Positions 1 to 8,671 of a stretch of DNA of 64,000 bases are shown piece by piece (within the stretch, counting starts at the first letter, position 1; each line of letters opens with the position of its first letter). The DNA is from Ignavibacteria bacterium (GTDB lineage Bacteria > Bacteroidota > Ignavibacteria > Ignavibacteriales > Ignavibacteriaceae), in the NCBI GenBank assembly GCA_030693705.1, contig JAUYAB010000008.1:1-64000 (forward strand), given 5' to 3'. The position numbers and the translations under genes were made by a program. The notes under the pieces were generated by a model. That model saw only the letters and a list, made by a program, of their open reading frames with translations, searched no databases and was not told where the DNA came from.

Positions 1-77
1 ACTCGAATCATAACGCGATCCATCAACGCTATAACCAATTCTTTAATACCTTGAGAAATTTTTTCCGCTCTGTTCAT
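1..77 (-). CDS. 5' end of an unidentified gene, cut by the window edge
   Basis: An ATG on the minus strand at 77-75 directly follows the methyltransferase stop (TAA then ATG), and the frame stays open to the edge, beginning MNRAEKISQGIKELV. Only 25 codons are visible, so the family cannot be named. The abutment to a DNA methyltransferase suggests the same transcript and makes a cognate restriction endonuclease a reasonable guess, but nothing in the residues proves it. Confidence 0.6.
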   Translation of the reverse strand, partial: MNRAEKISQGIKELVIALMDRVMIR

Positions 78-1658
78 TTATTTATCCTTTAATAAGAAAA
101 TACTTTCCGAATACGCGCCTTTATCTTTCTCTGTTCTATTCAAGACCGGTCTTTTGAATTGCTGTACTATTCTCATCCCGGCTTTTTCTGCTATAGTTGG
201 ATACAAGTTATATTTATCGTTAGCTACTAAAAAAACATTGTATTCATCCTGTAAATATTTTTTACAATTATTTAGAACTGCTGCAATACCGCTAACGTAA
301 GACTCTTTTGCTTCTCGTCCTTGCCCGGAGAAGAGCCTGCCAATTTCCAATTCATCTCTTCGTTCAAAGCCAAATAAATCATAAGCATAAGCATGTTGTT
401 CGTGATAGTCGATTAAACCAACATAAGGCGGACTTGAAAATATTCCACTGATTTTTTGTTTCTTCAATTGTTTTGAGAATTCCGGATTTATTTTTTCCGT
501 AGAACTAAATAAATCAATTGTTCTACTATCACCGGTAAAACAATGATGATAAGTCCCCGTTCTTAGTGAATTAAATTCAACCAATCGTTTCAATGTATCC
601 TTGGCATATCTTTCCCACCAACTCATAATTGAAAACAGCGGTTTGCAAATCTTTCCGTGTTTTGAGCAATAGTATGTGGTTGAAATGGGTTCCAACAGTG
701 TCGCCAAGTCTGAATGAGTTGTTGCCCGACAAGAGCGAATTGTTCTACTTAATATAATTGTAGCAATTCTCTTGGTGTTTGGATTTTTGATTTTTTTTAT
801 TAATTCAAATGCAAAATCAATTTCTGTCCTAACATGTTTGAGATACCATTTATCTAAAAAGCTTTCTGCATTTTCTTGTTTTAATTCTATTCCAAATTCT
901 GTAACTAATTTTTTATAAATAGACAAAAATTCTTTTTCTTTTGCCTTTCCATAAATATTCTCAAAAATTTCTTTGTTCCTAAGTTGCCACTTGTATCCTG
1001 GAGAAGGGAAAAACTCATTATTAAAAACCGAAAGTTTTTCTAATAAACATTGTTCAAACTTGACTGTTTTTGAATCTAAAATAAATTGCCGAAGTTTTTC
1101 CGTTATCTTTTTTAATTCCAGGTTTAAGTCAGATAAATCATAATGAGCGATTTTAACATTACTAATCAGCGAATTAAAAGCCGAAACATCAATTCCCAAA
1201 GCATTCATCCCAAGTTCATTTGCTTGAACCAAAGAAGTTCCACTTCCACAAAACGGATCAAGCACGATATCGCCTTTATGAAAATAAACGTCTTTCTTAA
1301 ATTCATCTGTGTGTTCGTCTAAAAAATACTCCACCAACTGTGGAATGAATTTACCTTTATACGGATGCAAGCGATGAACATGTTTAGTCGTTTCGGATTC
1401 TTTATATTGCTCAAAAGATAAATGCCAGTCAATGTCATCACCGAGTTTTTCTTTCCAGTTTGATTGACGACTTCCCAAATAATCTTTGTAATAATTAATT
1501 AATTCCTCTTTGCAGACGAAAGCATCCCCATTATTTCCGAATTTTTCAATACGACCATAATTAACCAGATATGAGATATTCGCAGTCGTAACTTTACGAT
1601 TTAACGTTAAGCTAATCCATTCGCTTGCTTCTTTAATTGTTATTAATTCGGGTTTCAT
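78..1658 (-). CDS. Site-specific DNA methyltransferase (SPPY type, probably N4-cytosine)
   Basis: This is a 526-residue SAM-dependent DNA methylase. The SAM-binding motif I, DPFCGSGTSLVQA, is near residues 132-145, and the catalytic motif IV, SSPPY, is near 406-410. SPPY is more typical of N4-cytosine than N6-adenine enzymes, but the base cannot be assigned from sequence. The first ~60 residues (TIKEASEWI..., YLVNYGRIEKFG) look like a MerR/excisionase-type winged helix. A conserved stretch HRLHPYKGKFIPQLVEYFL precedes motif I. The gene starts 12 bp after queC and its stop abuts the partial gene at 77, so the three may be co-transcribed. It is probably half of a restriction-modification pair; an orphan methylase is the alternative. 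Confidence 0.85.
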   Translation of the reverse strand: MKPELITIKEASEWISLTLNRKVTTANISYLVNYGRIEKFGNNGDAFVCKEELINYYKDYLGSRQSNWKEKLGDDIDWHLSFEQYKESETTKHVHRLHPYKGKFIPQLVEYFLDEHTDEFKKDVYFHKGDIVLDPFCGSGTSLVQANELGMNALGIDVSAFNSLISNVKIAHYDLSDLNLELKKITEKLRQFILDSKTVKFEQCLLEKLSVFNNEFFPSPGYKWQLRNKEIFENIYGKAKEKEFLSIYKKLVTEFGIELKQENAESFLDKWYLKHVRTEIDFAFELIKKIKNPNTKRIATIILSRTIRSCRATTHSDLATLLEPISTTYYCSKHGKICKPLFSIMSWWERYAKDTLKRLVEFNSLRTGTYHHCFTGDSRTIDLFSSTEKINPEFSKQLKKQKISGIFSSPPYVGLIDYHEQHAYAYDLFGFERRDELEIGRLFSGQGREAKESYVSGIAAVLNNCKKYLQDEYNVFLVANDKYNLYPTIAEKAGMRIVQQFKRPVLNRTEKDKGAYSESIFLLKDK

Positions 1659-1670
1659 GTTATATTTTTT

Positions 1671-2354
1671 CTAATACTTCGGTCTAACTTTATACGGAAT
1701 CGGATCTTCAATTCCCGCTTGCTGAAATCCGCGCAAACGAAATGCGCAGCTATCGCAAACTCCACACGCTTCGTCTTCACTTTGGTAACACGACCATGTT
1801 AAATTAAGCGGAGCGTTCAGCTCAGTTCCTTTTTTCACAATTTCAGCTTTCGATAGACTTATTATCGGAGTGATAATTTTTATTTTCGTTTCCGGTCTTG
1901 TTCCTTCGTCAACCATTTTTTCAAACGCGGAATAAAACTGTGGGCGGCAATCGGGATAACCGCTCGCATCCTCATAAACAGCGCCAATACCAACGGCTTC
2001 CGCTTTTATAACTTCAGCCCAGCTTACGCAAGCCGATAAAATATTCGCATTCCTAAACGGAACATACGAACTCGGAACTTCTTTATTTTCAAGATCGGCT
2101 TTTTCCACCGCCAGATGAAAATCGGTTAGCGAGGAACCGCCGATTTTATGGAAGTGCGAAAAGTCGATAAGCAATCGTTTCTGCACGTTGTAAAAATCGG
2201 CAACATCAGTAAATGCTTTTAACTCGCGTGTTTCTGTCCGCTGCCCGTAATTAAAATGGGCAAAAGCCAATTCATATTTTTCGTTTAAGATCGCTGCGGT
2301 AACACAACTATCCATTCCACCGCTAACGGCAATAACTGCTAAGGGTTTGTTCAT
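1671..2354 (-). CDS. queC: 7-cyano-7-deazaguanine (preQ0) synthase QueC
   Basis: QueC converts 7-carboxy-7-deazaguanine to preQ0 using ATP and ammonia, in the cytoplasm, on the route to queuosine in tRNA. The 227-residue length is normal. The PP-loop ATP-pyrophosphatase motif SGGMDSCVTAA lies at residues 11-21, and the C-terminal zinc-site cysteines are in SCYQSEDEACGVCDSC (about 188-203). It is the first gene of a minus-strand run with the DNA methyltransferase 12 bp downstream. Other queuosine genes (queD, queE, queF, tgt) are not in the window. The identification is firm; a link to DNA modification by 7-deazaguanines is only a positional thought. Confidence 0.95.
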   Translation of the reverse strand: MNKPLAVIAVSGGMDSCVTAAILNEKYELAFAHFNYGQRTETRELKAFTDVADFYNVQKRLLIDFSHFHKIGGSSLTDFHLAVEKADLENKEVPSSYVPFRNANILSACVSWAEVIKAEAVGIGAVYEDASGYPDCRPQFYSAFEKMVDEGTRPETKIKIITPIISLSKAEIVKKGTELNAPLNLTWSCYQSEDEACGVCDSCAFRLRGFQQAGIEDPIPYKVRPKY

Positions 2355-2527
2355 AATACTCTTTTAAAATAAAACCGCAAAGCGCGGTTTTTCAGGATTT
2401 CATTTAATTTTGACTGCAAAATAAGGAAATTTCACCTCGATAGAAATAAGCTATGATTTTTACCCCGAAAACTTTTTTTAAATGAGTTTATTGCAAGATT
2501 GGTGACTGGAAAGCGAATCCGTCATTT

Positions 2528-2582
2528 CGAGCGAAGTCGAGAAATGAGCTTGTCGGCATCACTCACACCTCGACTTCGCTCG
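2528..2582. repeat. Inverted repeat, 14-bp perfect arms
   Basis: CGAGCGAAGTCGAG (2528-2541) is exactly complementary to CTCGACTTCGCTCG (2569-2582). The surrounding CATTTC...GAAATG adds a second small palindrome. This type of dispersed hairpin is common in intergenic DNA of related genomes. It lies in the gene-free stretch 2355-2784 between queC and the esterase gene. Confidence 0.8.
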
Positions 2583-2685
2583 GTGTGATACCAAGAAAGA
2601 TCGAGACAATTCTTAACAACTTTTCCATTCCCCGAAGTTGTACTTGCTTGCCAAAGTTTTATTCATCCTTAATCTTACTCCTAAT

Positions 2686-2724
2686 CATAATCTTAATCCA
2701 GCTTTTAACCTGATTAAGATTATG
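2686..2724. repeat. Inverted repeat, 13-bp perfect arms
   Basis: CATAATCTTAATC (2686-2698) pairs exactly with GATTAAGATTATG (2712-2724) around a 13-nt loop. A smaller palindrome (CAGCC AGA GGCTG) follows at about 2735-2747. Together with the repeat at 2528 it fills much of the gap 2355-2784; no coding sequence or RNA gene was recognised there. Confidence 0.75.
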
Positions 2725-2784
2725 AAAAAGATTCAGCCAGAGGCTGACAGGTATGATTAAGAGCGTTTGTAATAAATTCGGTTA

Positions 2785-3522
2785 CTATTTCTTCTGTTTT
2801 AAAAGCCAATCATACAATTCTTGATTATTGTACGTTTCCGTCCACGCATCATGCCACGCTTCAGGATAAATGGTAAACTTTGCATCGTTGCCGCATTTTT
2901 TCAAAGCGTCAACTAACTGCTGAGATTCTTTGAGCGCCACAACCGGATCTTTTGCACCGTGAAAAGCCCAAACAGGAAGTTTACCGATCTTACAAATTGT
3001 TAAGGGATTTCCGCCGCCGCAAACGGGTGCAATTGCTGCAAATCTTTCCGGATATTTTTCGGCTAATGCCCAGGTAGCGTATCCGCCCATCGAAAGTCCG
3101 GTTACATAAATTTTTTTTTCATCAACTTTATATTTTTGAACTATTTCGTCAAGCAGGGCAGAAAGGTCATCCGTTGACCACCAAACATTTTCAGGACATT
3201 GAGGTGAAACAACAATAAACGGAAAATCTTTTCCCTGGTCAATAAGTTTTGGAGGTCCATGTTTTTTAACAAGATTAAGATCATGTCCCCGCTCACCGGC
3301 TCCATGCATGAACAGCATGAGGGGAAAATTTTCCTGCGAGGAATTATAGTTCTTAGGAAGATAGAGGAGGTAATCAATATTAACTAATTTTTTAACTTCT
3401 TTTGAAAGAGTCTTTGCCTGCTGCCCAACAACCACTTCTTGTGTTTGCTTAGAAGAAGCGCATCCGGCAAGAAATAAAATTGCGGCAAAACCCAAACCAC
3501 CAAGTAAAATTCCTTTTTTCAT
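2785..3522 (-). CDS. Lipoprotein alpha/beta-hydrolase (predicted esterase/peptidase, COG4099-like)
   Basis: This 245-residue secreted hydrolase is probably a carbohydrate or phenolic esterase. The N-terminus is a lipoprotein signal with lipobox LAGC (Cys21), so it should be anchored at the cell surface or periplasm. The fold shows LMLFMHGAGERG (oxyanion region), the nucleophile elbow GLSMGG with Ser near residue 144, an Asp in GAKDPV, and a His in AWHDAW near the end. Neighbours are glycosidases (3585-4925, 5430-7661), which fits a role in plant or algal polysaccharide breakdown. The exact substrate is unknown. Confidence 0.8.
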   Translation of the reverse strand: MKKGILLGGLGFAAILFLAGCASSKQTQEVVVGQQAKTLSKEVKKLVNIDYLLYLPKNYNSSQENFPLMLFMHGAGERGHDLNLVKKHGPPKLIDQGKDFPFIVVSPQCPENVWWSTDDLSALLDEIVQKYKVDEKKIYVTGLSMGGYATWALAEKYPERFAAIAPVCGGGNPLTICKIGKLPVWAFHGAKDPVVALKESQQLVDALKKCGNDAKFTIYPEAWHDAWTETYNNQELYDWLLKQKK

Positions 3523-3584
3523 TTTTCTTCCTTTCTATATAAATAAAAGATATTCAATCGAAAGCTTTCTACTTTCTACTAATA

Positions 3585-4925
3585 TCATTTCCAATTCCGT
3601 TTAAACATATAATATACTTGGCGCGGTCTCCACTCGTCATAACCATCGCCATTTGTATCCGGTGTAATCGCAATCAATCCCCACCATTCTTCGTTTGAAT
3701 AACCGTCGATATGAGCCCCGGTTGGATATCCGCCGTAATCATGGCTATTCGGATCGCCGGCTTTCCACCATTCATCGGTATATTCAAAAACCGTTGCACC
3801 AACTACAAACTGACTTGCAGCAAGAATTTGCGACCAGTTCATGCTGTCAACCACAGCCTGCGTTGTTTCATATTCTTGTTTATTGCGATTATCCAGCGCG
3901 TCAATTCCATATTCTGTTATTACCAAAGGCTTGTTCGATTTTGATTTATAGGTTTCAAATTGAGGAGTTAAGTTCAGTTCATAAATGTTCGTAGCCCAAA
4001 GATCGACATAGGTTAAAGAAGCATCGTCCGCGTTCTTTGAAACGTCTCCGATATTATAAATATTTCCGTTGCTAATACATACCGGATGATATTTTTCTCC
4101 CTCAATTTCATAGGCTACAACTGCAAGTTCCTGACAAAGCGTGTACCAATATGCGTTGTTCCCGTTCTGATAATTTTGTTCGTTGCCGAGGTTCCACATT
4201 AACACGCCGGGATTATCTTTAAGATCAACAACCATTTTTGCAAAATCGTCCTTAACCTGTTGCCGTACCGAAGTAAGAGCTAAATCCAAATCTGTGTTTA
4301 CCCAAAAGCCTGATATAACTCGAATATTTTGCGCCGCCATTTTTGTGAGCATCGTTTTCCCCGGTGTGCTGTATGTGCGGATAGTGTTTGCGTTCATATA
4401 TTTTAAATACTGAATGCTCATGTCTTCGAGTGTCGAGGTTATTGGCTTATTCCCTATTGGCATAATAGAATATGCGGCTCCTTTAACATAGTAAGGCTCG
4501 TACACTCCATCCCCATCGTAATCAACTTCTAATTTTTTATTGTTGATGCGCACCTGTCCGGCGCTTAAGGGTTTTACAGCGGGAACATTATACGTTGTTA
4601 ACGTTAAAACCGGATTGATGGTTGAGTAACCGTTAATTGCGGATGGAACATCTGCGAGATATGTTTGATATCCAATATGTTCAACTTTTAACGTATGTTT
4701 TCCGGCAGGAACATTTGACATGTAAAATTGTCCCGACCCTGATGTAAGCACTCCCTCATAGGTCGGTGCGGTGGCAAGAGATACTTTAGCATCGCTGATT
4801 ACTTTTCCACTACTGTTTTTTACTACTCCCGAAATCGTTGTGGGATTTTGATACTCATCTTTTTTCGGTTCATTTGCACAGCCGATCAAGGTTGTTAACA
4901 CAAGAAAGAATAATAATTTTTTCAT
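3585..4925 (-). CDS. Lipoprotein retaining glycoside hydrolase with N-terminal carboxypeptidase-regulatory-like domain
   Basis: The 446-residue protein has a lipoprotein signal (lipobox LIGC, Cys16) and then a CarboxypepD_reg-like beta-sandwich (about 30-115: ISGVVKNSSGKVISDAKVSL). A TIM-barrel glycosidase domain follows from about 140. The barrel carries the clan GH-A signature: acid/base Glu249 in NLGNEQN and nucleophile Glu338 in ITEYG. The domain resembles GH2 barrels and GH72-type transglycosidases; I cannot choose between them. The nearby GH3 and esterase genes suggest one glycan-utilisation locus. An EF-hand-like DYDGDGVYE at about 135 may bind calcium. Confidence 0.75.
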   Translation of the reverse strand: MKKLLFFLVLTTLIGCANEPKKDEYQNPTTISGVVKNSSGKVISDAKVSLATAPTYEGVLTSGSGQFYMSNVPAGKHTLKVEHIGYQTYLADVPSAINGYSTINPVLTLTTYNVPAVKPLSAGQVRINNKKLEVDYDGDGVYEPYYVKGAAYSIMPIGNKPITSTLEDMSIQYLKYMNANTIRTYSTPGKTMLTKMAAQNIRVISGFWVNTDLDLALTSVRQQVKDDFAKMVVDLKDNPGVLMWNLGNEQNYQNGNNAYWYTLCQELAVVAYEIEGEKYHPVCISNGNIYNIGDVSKNADDASLTYVDLWATNIYELNLTPQFETYKSKSNKPLVITEYGIDALDNRNKQEYETTQAVVDSMNWSQILAASQFVVGATVFEYTDEWWKAGDPNSHDYGGYPTGAHIDGYSNEEWWGLIAITPDTNGDGYDEWRPRQVYYMFKRNWK

Positions 4926-4945
4926 CTTTTCCTTTACACTTTATT

Positions 4946-4975
4946 AAAACAATAGTACGCGGATTTCACGGATTA
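4946..4975. repeat. Left arm of 30-bp inverted repeat around the GxxExxY gene
   Basis: AAAACAATAGTACGCGGATT and the following ten bases match the reverse complement of 5395-5424 at 26 of 30 positions. The stop codon of the GxxExxY gene (4966-4968) lies inside this arm. No clear target-site duplication was found just outside. Confidence 0.8.
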
Positions 4976-5370
4976 AACTGATTAGCGCTGATTTTTAATT
5001 CATTTTGAAAAACTTTTCGTTTGAATTGAGCGGTCTTTCCAAAATTTAAGAGTAACCCAACTTCTATTCGAGTTGCTTTTAAATAGTTTATTAATTGAGC
5101 TTCATGTTCCGGAATTAAAAATTCTACAGCTTTTAATTCTACTATAACTTTATTCTCGACAATAATATCGGCAAAATAATCACCGACTTTCTTTTGTTTA
5201 TAAAATACTTCAATCGGTTTTTGCTTGGTACAATCAAGGTTAAAAGATTGAAGCTCAATCATCATCGCATTCTCATAAACTTTTTCAAGAAAACCAAAAC
5301 CCAGAGTATTATAAACATTAAAAAACGATTTCAAGATCAAATCAGTAATTTCTTTATATAAAAGCTCCAT
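4966..5370 (-). CDS. GxxExxY family protein (PF13366)
   Basis: This 134-residue protein carries the family-defining motif in GFGFLEKVYENAM (residues 25-37). It also has a later nuclease-like core (GDYFADIIVENKVIVELKAV) resembling the D-(X)n-ExK arrangement of PD-(D/E)XK folds. The biochemical role of the family is not established; a nuclease-like or DNA-associated function is inferred from the motif only. The gene is complete and stands alone between two glycosidase genes, enclosed by an imperfect 30-bp inverted repeat, as if carried as a small mobile cassette. No ribosome site of note was seen. Confidence 0.85.
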   Translation of the reverse strand: MELLYKEITDLILKSFFNVYNTLGFGFLEKVYENAMMIELQSFNLDCTKQKPIEVFYKQKKVGDYFADIIVENKVIVELKAVEFLIPEHEAQLINYLKATRIEVGLLLNFGKTAQFKRKVFQNELKISANQFNP

Positions 5371-5394
5371 TTGACCTATCCGTTTTTATCCGTT

Positions 5395-5424
5395 AAATCC
5401 GCGTAATCCGCGTGCTATTGTTTT
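5395..5424. repeat. Right arm of 30-bp inverted repeat around the GxxExxY gene
   Basis: Ends in CGCGTGCTATTGTTTT, the mirror of 4946-4975 (26/30 identities). It sits just 5' of the GxxExxY gene and 5 bp from the end of the GH3 gene at 5430. Confidence 0.8.
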
Positions 5425-5429
5425 CTGTT

Positions 5430-7661
5430 TTAGTTTATCAATTCAAACTCATCTTCAAGACACTCAACCGAATTGGTTCCGACAAAGACTTTGAACATTC
5501 CGGGTTCGGAAACAAAGTTCATATCAAGGTTGTAGAATTTCAAATCTTCATCTGTCAAAGTAAATTCAACTTTTTTTGTCTCATCTTTTTTCAAAAAGAT
5601 TTTCTGAAAACTTTTCAACTCTTTAACGGGACGAGTAACTGAGCCAACCAAATCGCGGATGTAAAGTTGAACAACTTCTTCGCCGTCATACGATCCATTA
5701 TTTTTTACTTCAATAGAAATTTTTAGGGACTCGGTTTTAGAAATCTTCTTCGAGGACAATTTCAGATCATCATACACAAACTTAGTATAACTCAATCCAT
5801 ATCCGAAAGGATAAAGAGGTGAATTGTCATAGTCTGCATAGTATGAAGTATAATTATTTTTTGGATCGTAAGGTCTACCGGTATTTTTATGATTGTAATA
5901 CATCGGCACCTGTCCAACGTATTTCGGAAAAGTTACAGGCAATTTTCCGCTTGGATTTACATCGCCAAAGAGAACATCAGCAATTGCATCACCGGTTCTG
6001 ATTCCAAGAAACCAGGTTTCTAAAATTGCGGCGGCATGTTCATTCAGCCAGTTGATAGTGAGCGGTCTGCCATTCATTAAAACCGCGACTATCGGCTTTC
6101 CCGTTTTGTAAATTTCTTTTGCAAGTTCTTCCTGAACGCCCGGCAAATCAAGCGTTGCGCGCGCTCTTGCTTCACCGCTCATATCCAAACTTTCACCTAC
6201 AACCAAAACAACTACATCAGCTTCTTTTGCGGCTTGAATTGCTTTCCCAAATCCATCTGTTTCTTTTCCGGCAATTGAACATCCTTCTTCGTAAAGTATT
6301 TTAGCTTTGTCGCCACATTTATTCTTTATTCCTTGTAAGACAGAAACAACATCTTTTGCATCTCCTTGCTGGTTCCATGGACCAAGCGGATCAGCAGTTG
6401 AATTTGCAAGTGGTCCAATTACTGCGATTTTTTTTGTCTCTTTATTTAAAGGAAGAAACCCGTTTTCATTTTTTAAAAGAACGATCGCTTTTGTTGCAAC
6501 TTCATGAGCGGCGTCTTTCATTTCTTTACTTAGAATTGTTTTCTTTTCTCTTTCCGCATCGCAATATTTAAATGGATCATCAAACAAACCGAGACGAAAT
6601 TTTATTCTTAGTATTCTCCGCACACTTTCATCAAGCGTTTTGCCGGAAACTTTTCCTTCGGCAAGAAGTTCGCTTAAATGTTTGGTATAAGCATTTGATT
6701 CCATATCCATATCCAAACCGGCATTTAACGCAAGTTCGGCTGCTTGTTTTAGATCTCTCGCAACACCGTGGGGAATTAACTCACCAATTGAATTCCAGTC
6801 GCTCACCACAAATCCGTCGAACTTCCATTCATCACGCAAAATTTTTGTAAGCAGTTGATGATTTGCAGAAGACGGAACACCGCCAATCTCATTGAAAGAA
6901 GCCATCAACGTTGCCGCACCCGCATCAACAGCAGCTTTGAAAGGTTTCAAATAAACTTCACGGAACGTACGTTCTGAAAAATCAACGGTGTTGTAATCGC
7001 GTCCCCCTTCTGCTCCTCCGTAACCTGCAAAATGTTTTAAACATGCTGCGATAGTGTTGTTGGCAGATAAATCATTTCCTTGATATCCTTTTACGCGTGC
7101 AACCGCCATGGCAGCGCCGAGAACAGGATCCTCTCCGCTTCCTTCAACAATCCTTCCCCATCGCGGATCGCGGGCAATATCTACCATCGGATTGAATGTC
7201 CAATTAATTCCTGAAGCTGAAACTTCAATCGCCTGCATGCGTGCAGATTTTTCAACAAGTGCAGGTTCCCAACTACTTGCTTCTGCAATCGGTACGGGAA
7301 ACGTGGTGCGGAAGCCGTGGATAACGTCTAAACCAAAAATCAAAGGAATTTTCAACCGCGATTTTTCAACAGCAATTTTCTGAAGCCCACGCGTCATATC
7401 GGCGCCAAAGATATTCAAGAACGATCCTATCTTTCCTTCGGAGACCAGCTCCCTTTTTCCTGCTTTGGGTTCGGTTGAATGCGTTCCGGTATCCCAATCG
7501 CCTGTAAACTGTACAAGCTGACCGATTTTTTCTTCTTGCGTCATAAGCGCCAGAACAGAATCGACCCGCTGTTCAATGGTTTTTGCGCTTTGGGGTGAAA
7601 GATTTTTTGATGTCAATAAAAAGAAAATGAATAAGAGAATAACGGTTGATTTGGATTTCAT
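5430..7661 (-). CDS. bglX: Glycoside hydrolase family 3, beta-glucosidase type
   Basis: The 743-residue secreted enzyme should release beta-linked glucose or xylose from the non-reducing end of oligosaccharides. It has a Sec signal peptide (1-24), a GH3 N-terminal barrel with the nucleophile Asp288 in FVVSDWNS and the KHFAGYG motif. The GH3 C-terminal sandwich follows from about 395 (AIVLLKNENGFLPL), and a C-terminal fibronectin-III-like domain (VVQLYIRD, PVKELKSFQK) from about 650. Length and domain order match E. coli BglX. The gene begins the minus-strand glycan-degradation run that continues with the GH lipoprotein and the esterase, interrupted by the GxxExxY cassette. Substrate is not deducible. 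Confidence 0.92.
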   Translation of the reverse strand: MKSKSTVILLFIFFLLTSKNLSPQSAKTIEQRVDSVLALMTQEEKIGQLVQFTGDWDTGTHSTEPKAGKRELVSEGKIGSFLNIFGADMTRGLQKIAVEKSRLKIPLIFGLDVIHGFRTTFPVPIAEASSWEPALVEKSARMQAIEVSASGINWTFNPMVDIARDPRWGRIVEGSGEDPVLGAAMAVARVKGYQGNDLSANNTIAACLKHFAGYGGAEGGRDYNTVDFSERTFREVYLKPFKAAVDAGAATLMASFNEIGGVPSSANHQLLTKILRDEWKFDGFVVSDWNSIGELIPHGVARDLKQAAELALNAGLDMDMESNAYTKHLSELLAEGKVSGKTLDESVRRILRIKFRLGLFDDPFKYCDAEREKKTILSKEMKDAAHEVATKAIVLLKNENGFLPLNKETKKIAVIGPLANSTADPLGPWNQQGDAKDVVSVLQGIKNKCGDKAKILYEEGCSIAGKETDGFGKAIQAAKEADVVVLVVGESLDMSGEARARATLDLPGVQEELAKEIYKTGKPIVAVLMNGRPLTINWLNEHAAAILETWFLGIRTGDAIADVLFGDVNPSGKLPVTFPKYVGQVPMYYNHKNTGRPYDPKNNYTSYYADYDNSPLYPFGYGLSYTKFVYDDLKLSSKKISKTESLKISIEVKNNGSYDGEEVVQLYIRDLVGSVTRPVKELKSFQKIFLKKDETKKVEFTLTDEDLKFYNLDMNFVSEPGMFKVFVGTNSVECLEDEFELIN

Positions 7662-7971
7662 AAAGTTCTCGCTAGTAAATAAAAGTTGAATGGGCTAAAA
7701 ATATCAAAACTTTATCAGAGATAAAATTTAACGACACGGAAGCCAAACAATTTTTGTGCCTTAACTGAATGCGAAATAGAGTGGAATCTGAAACATAAAC
7801 ACGTTGTGATCCACATAAAATTATTACTCTAATAAAGTAACTTTTATTGAAATGATAAGGGGGCAAAAAGAAAGTACCCACAAAAGAGGGAAACCTTTTT
7901 CATTCATTATTTGTTGAAGTAGATAGAGAAAGAAAACAACAGAATTTCCACAATCCACTTTGAGCAAAAAA
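7662..7971. other. Gap between divergent GH3 and msrB genes
   Basis: About 300 bp with no convincing gene. A 69-codon minus-strand frame (7672-7881) has no family features or ribosome site and was dismissed. Promoters for both flanking genes must lie here, but I could not place confident -35/-10 boxes. Confidence 0.6.
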
Positions 7972-8523
7972 ATGAAAAACAGATTGATTTTACCGGCTCT
8001 CATTTTAGGAACATTTTTATTGATCCTCTACTTTGCTTACCCTCTCAAGGGATTTCAAGCAGATTCAAGAATAAACGATTTTCTACCGGACTCACTAACC
8101 AACAAGGATGAATCAGACATGGAAACAATCAACTTAAGCGAAGAAGAATGGAAAAAACGCCTAACGCCTGAACAATATCAGGTGCTTCGAGAAAAAGGAA
8201 CGGAGCGTCCTTTTGCCGGTTTGTATTGGGATAACCACGAAAAGGGGACTTACAAATGCGCGGCTTGCAAAAGTGAGCTTTTCTCTTCGGATACAAAATT
8301 TGATTCTGGCTGCGGCTGGCCCAGCTTTTCTGATGTCTCTTCAAGTTCCGCAATTGAGTTGAGAAAAGATTCCAGCTTTGGAATGATCCGCTTTGAAGTT
8401 ATTTGCAAAAAGTGCGGCTCACATTTGGGACATGTTTTTGATGATGGACCGGAACCGACACATTTACGCTACTGTATTAATTCCGCTTCATTACATTTTA
8501 AGAAAGAAGAGAAGAAACCATAA
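7972..8523 (+). CDS. msrB: Peptide-methionine (R)-S-oxide reductase MsrB, membrane-anchored or exported
   Basis: MsrB reduces methionine-R-sulfoxide in proteins. The SelR domain begins near residue 50 ([21 protein letters not shown]). It shows the zinc cysteines CAAC and CKKCG, the GCGWPSFSD motif and the catalytic Cys168 in [10 protein letters not shown] hydrophobic N-terminal segment ([20 protein letters not shown]) indicates export or a membrane anchor, so it probably repairs envelope proteins. I chose the ATG at 7972; an in-frame TTG at 7960 would add four residues but lacks a ribosome site. The gene is monocistronic and no MsrA domain is fused. Confidence 0.93.
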   Translation: MKNRLILPALILGTFLLILYFAYPLKGFQADSRINDFLPDSLTNKDESDMETINLSEEEWKKRLTPEQYQVLREKGTERPFAGLYWDNHEKGTYKCAACKSELFSSDTKFDSGCGWPSFSDVSSSSAIELRKDSSFGMIRFEVICKKCGSHLGHVFDDGPEPTHLRYCINSASLHFKKEEKKP

Positions 8524-8671
8524 TTTTAAAGTCCGCAATCCGCAGTCGGCAACGGGCATATCGATATATTAAATGATGCTTACTCATTCAATCAGGCAAA
8601 CATTCATCCATGCTTTTGGTTCTTTGCACAACATAACGCTCAGCCAACCGGTGGTTAAATTTAACTGCTAA

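Noticed and set aside
4920-5445. Target-site duplication outside the GxxExxY inverted repeats
   Set aside because: The bases just outside the arms (TTATT on the left, CTGTTT on the right) do not form a convincing direct repeat, so transposon-like insertion is not proved.
7672-7881. 69-codon minus-strand ORF between GH3 and msrB
   Set aside because: No recognisable motif, no ribosome site, and composition like intergenic DNA.
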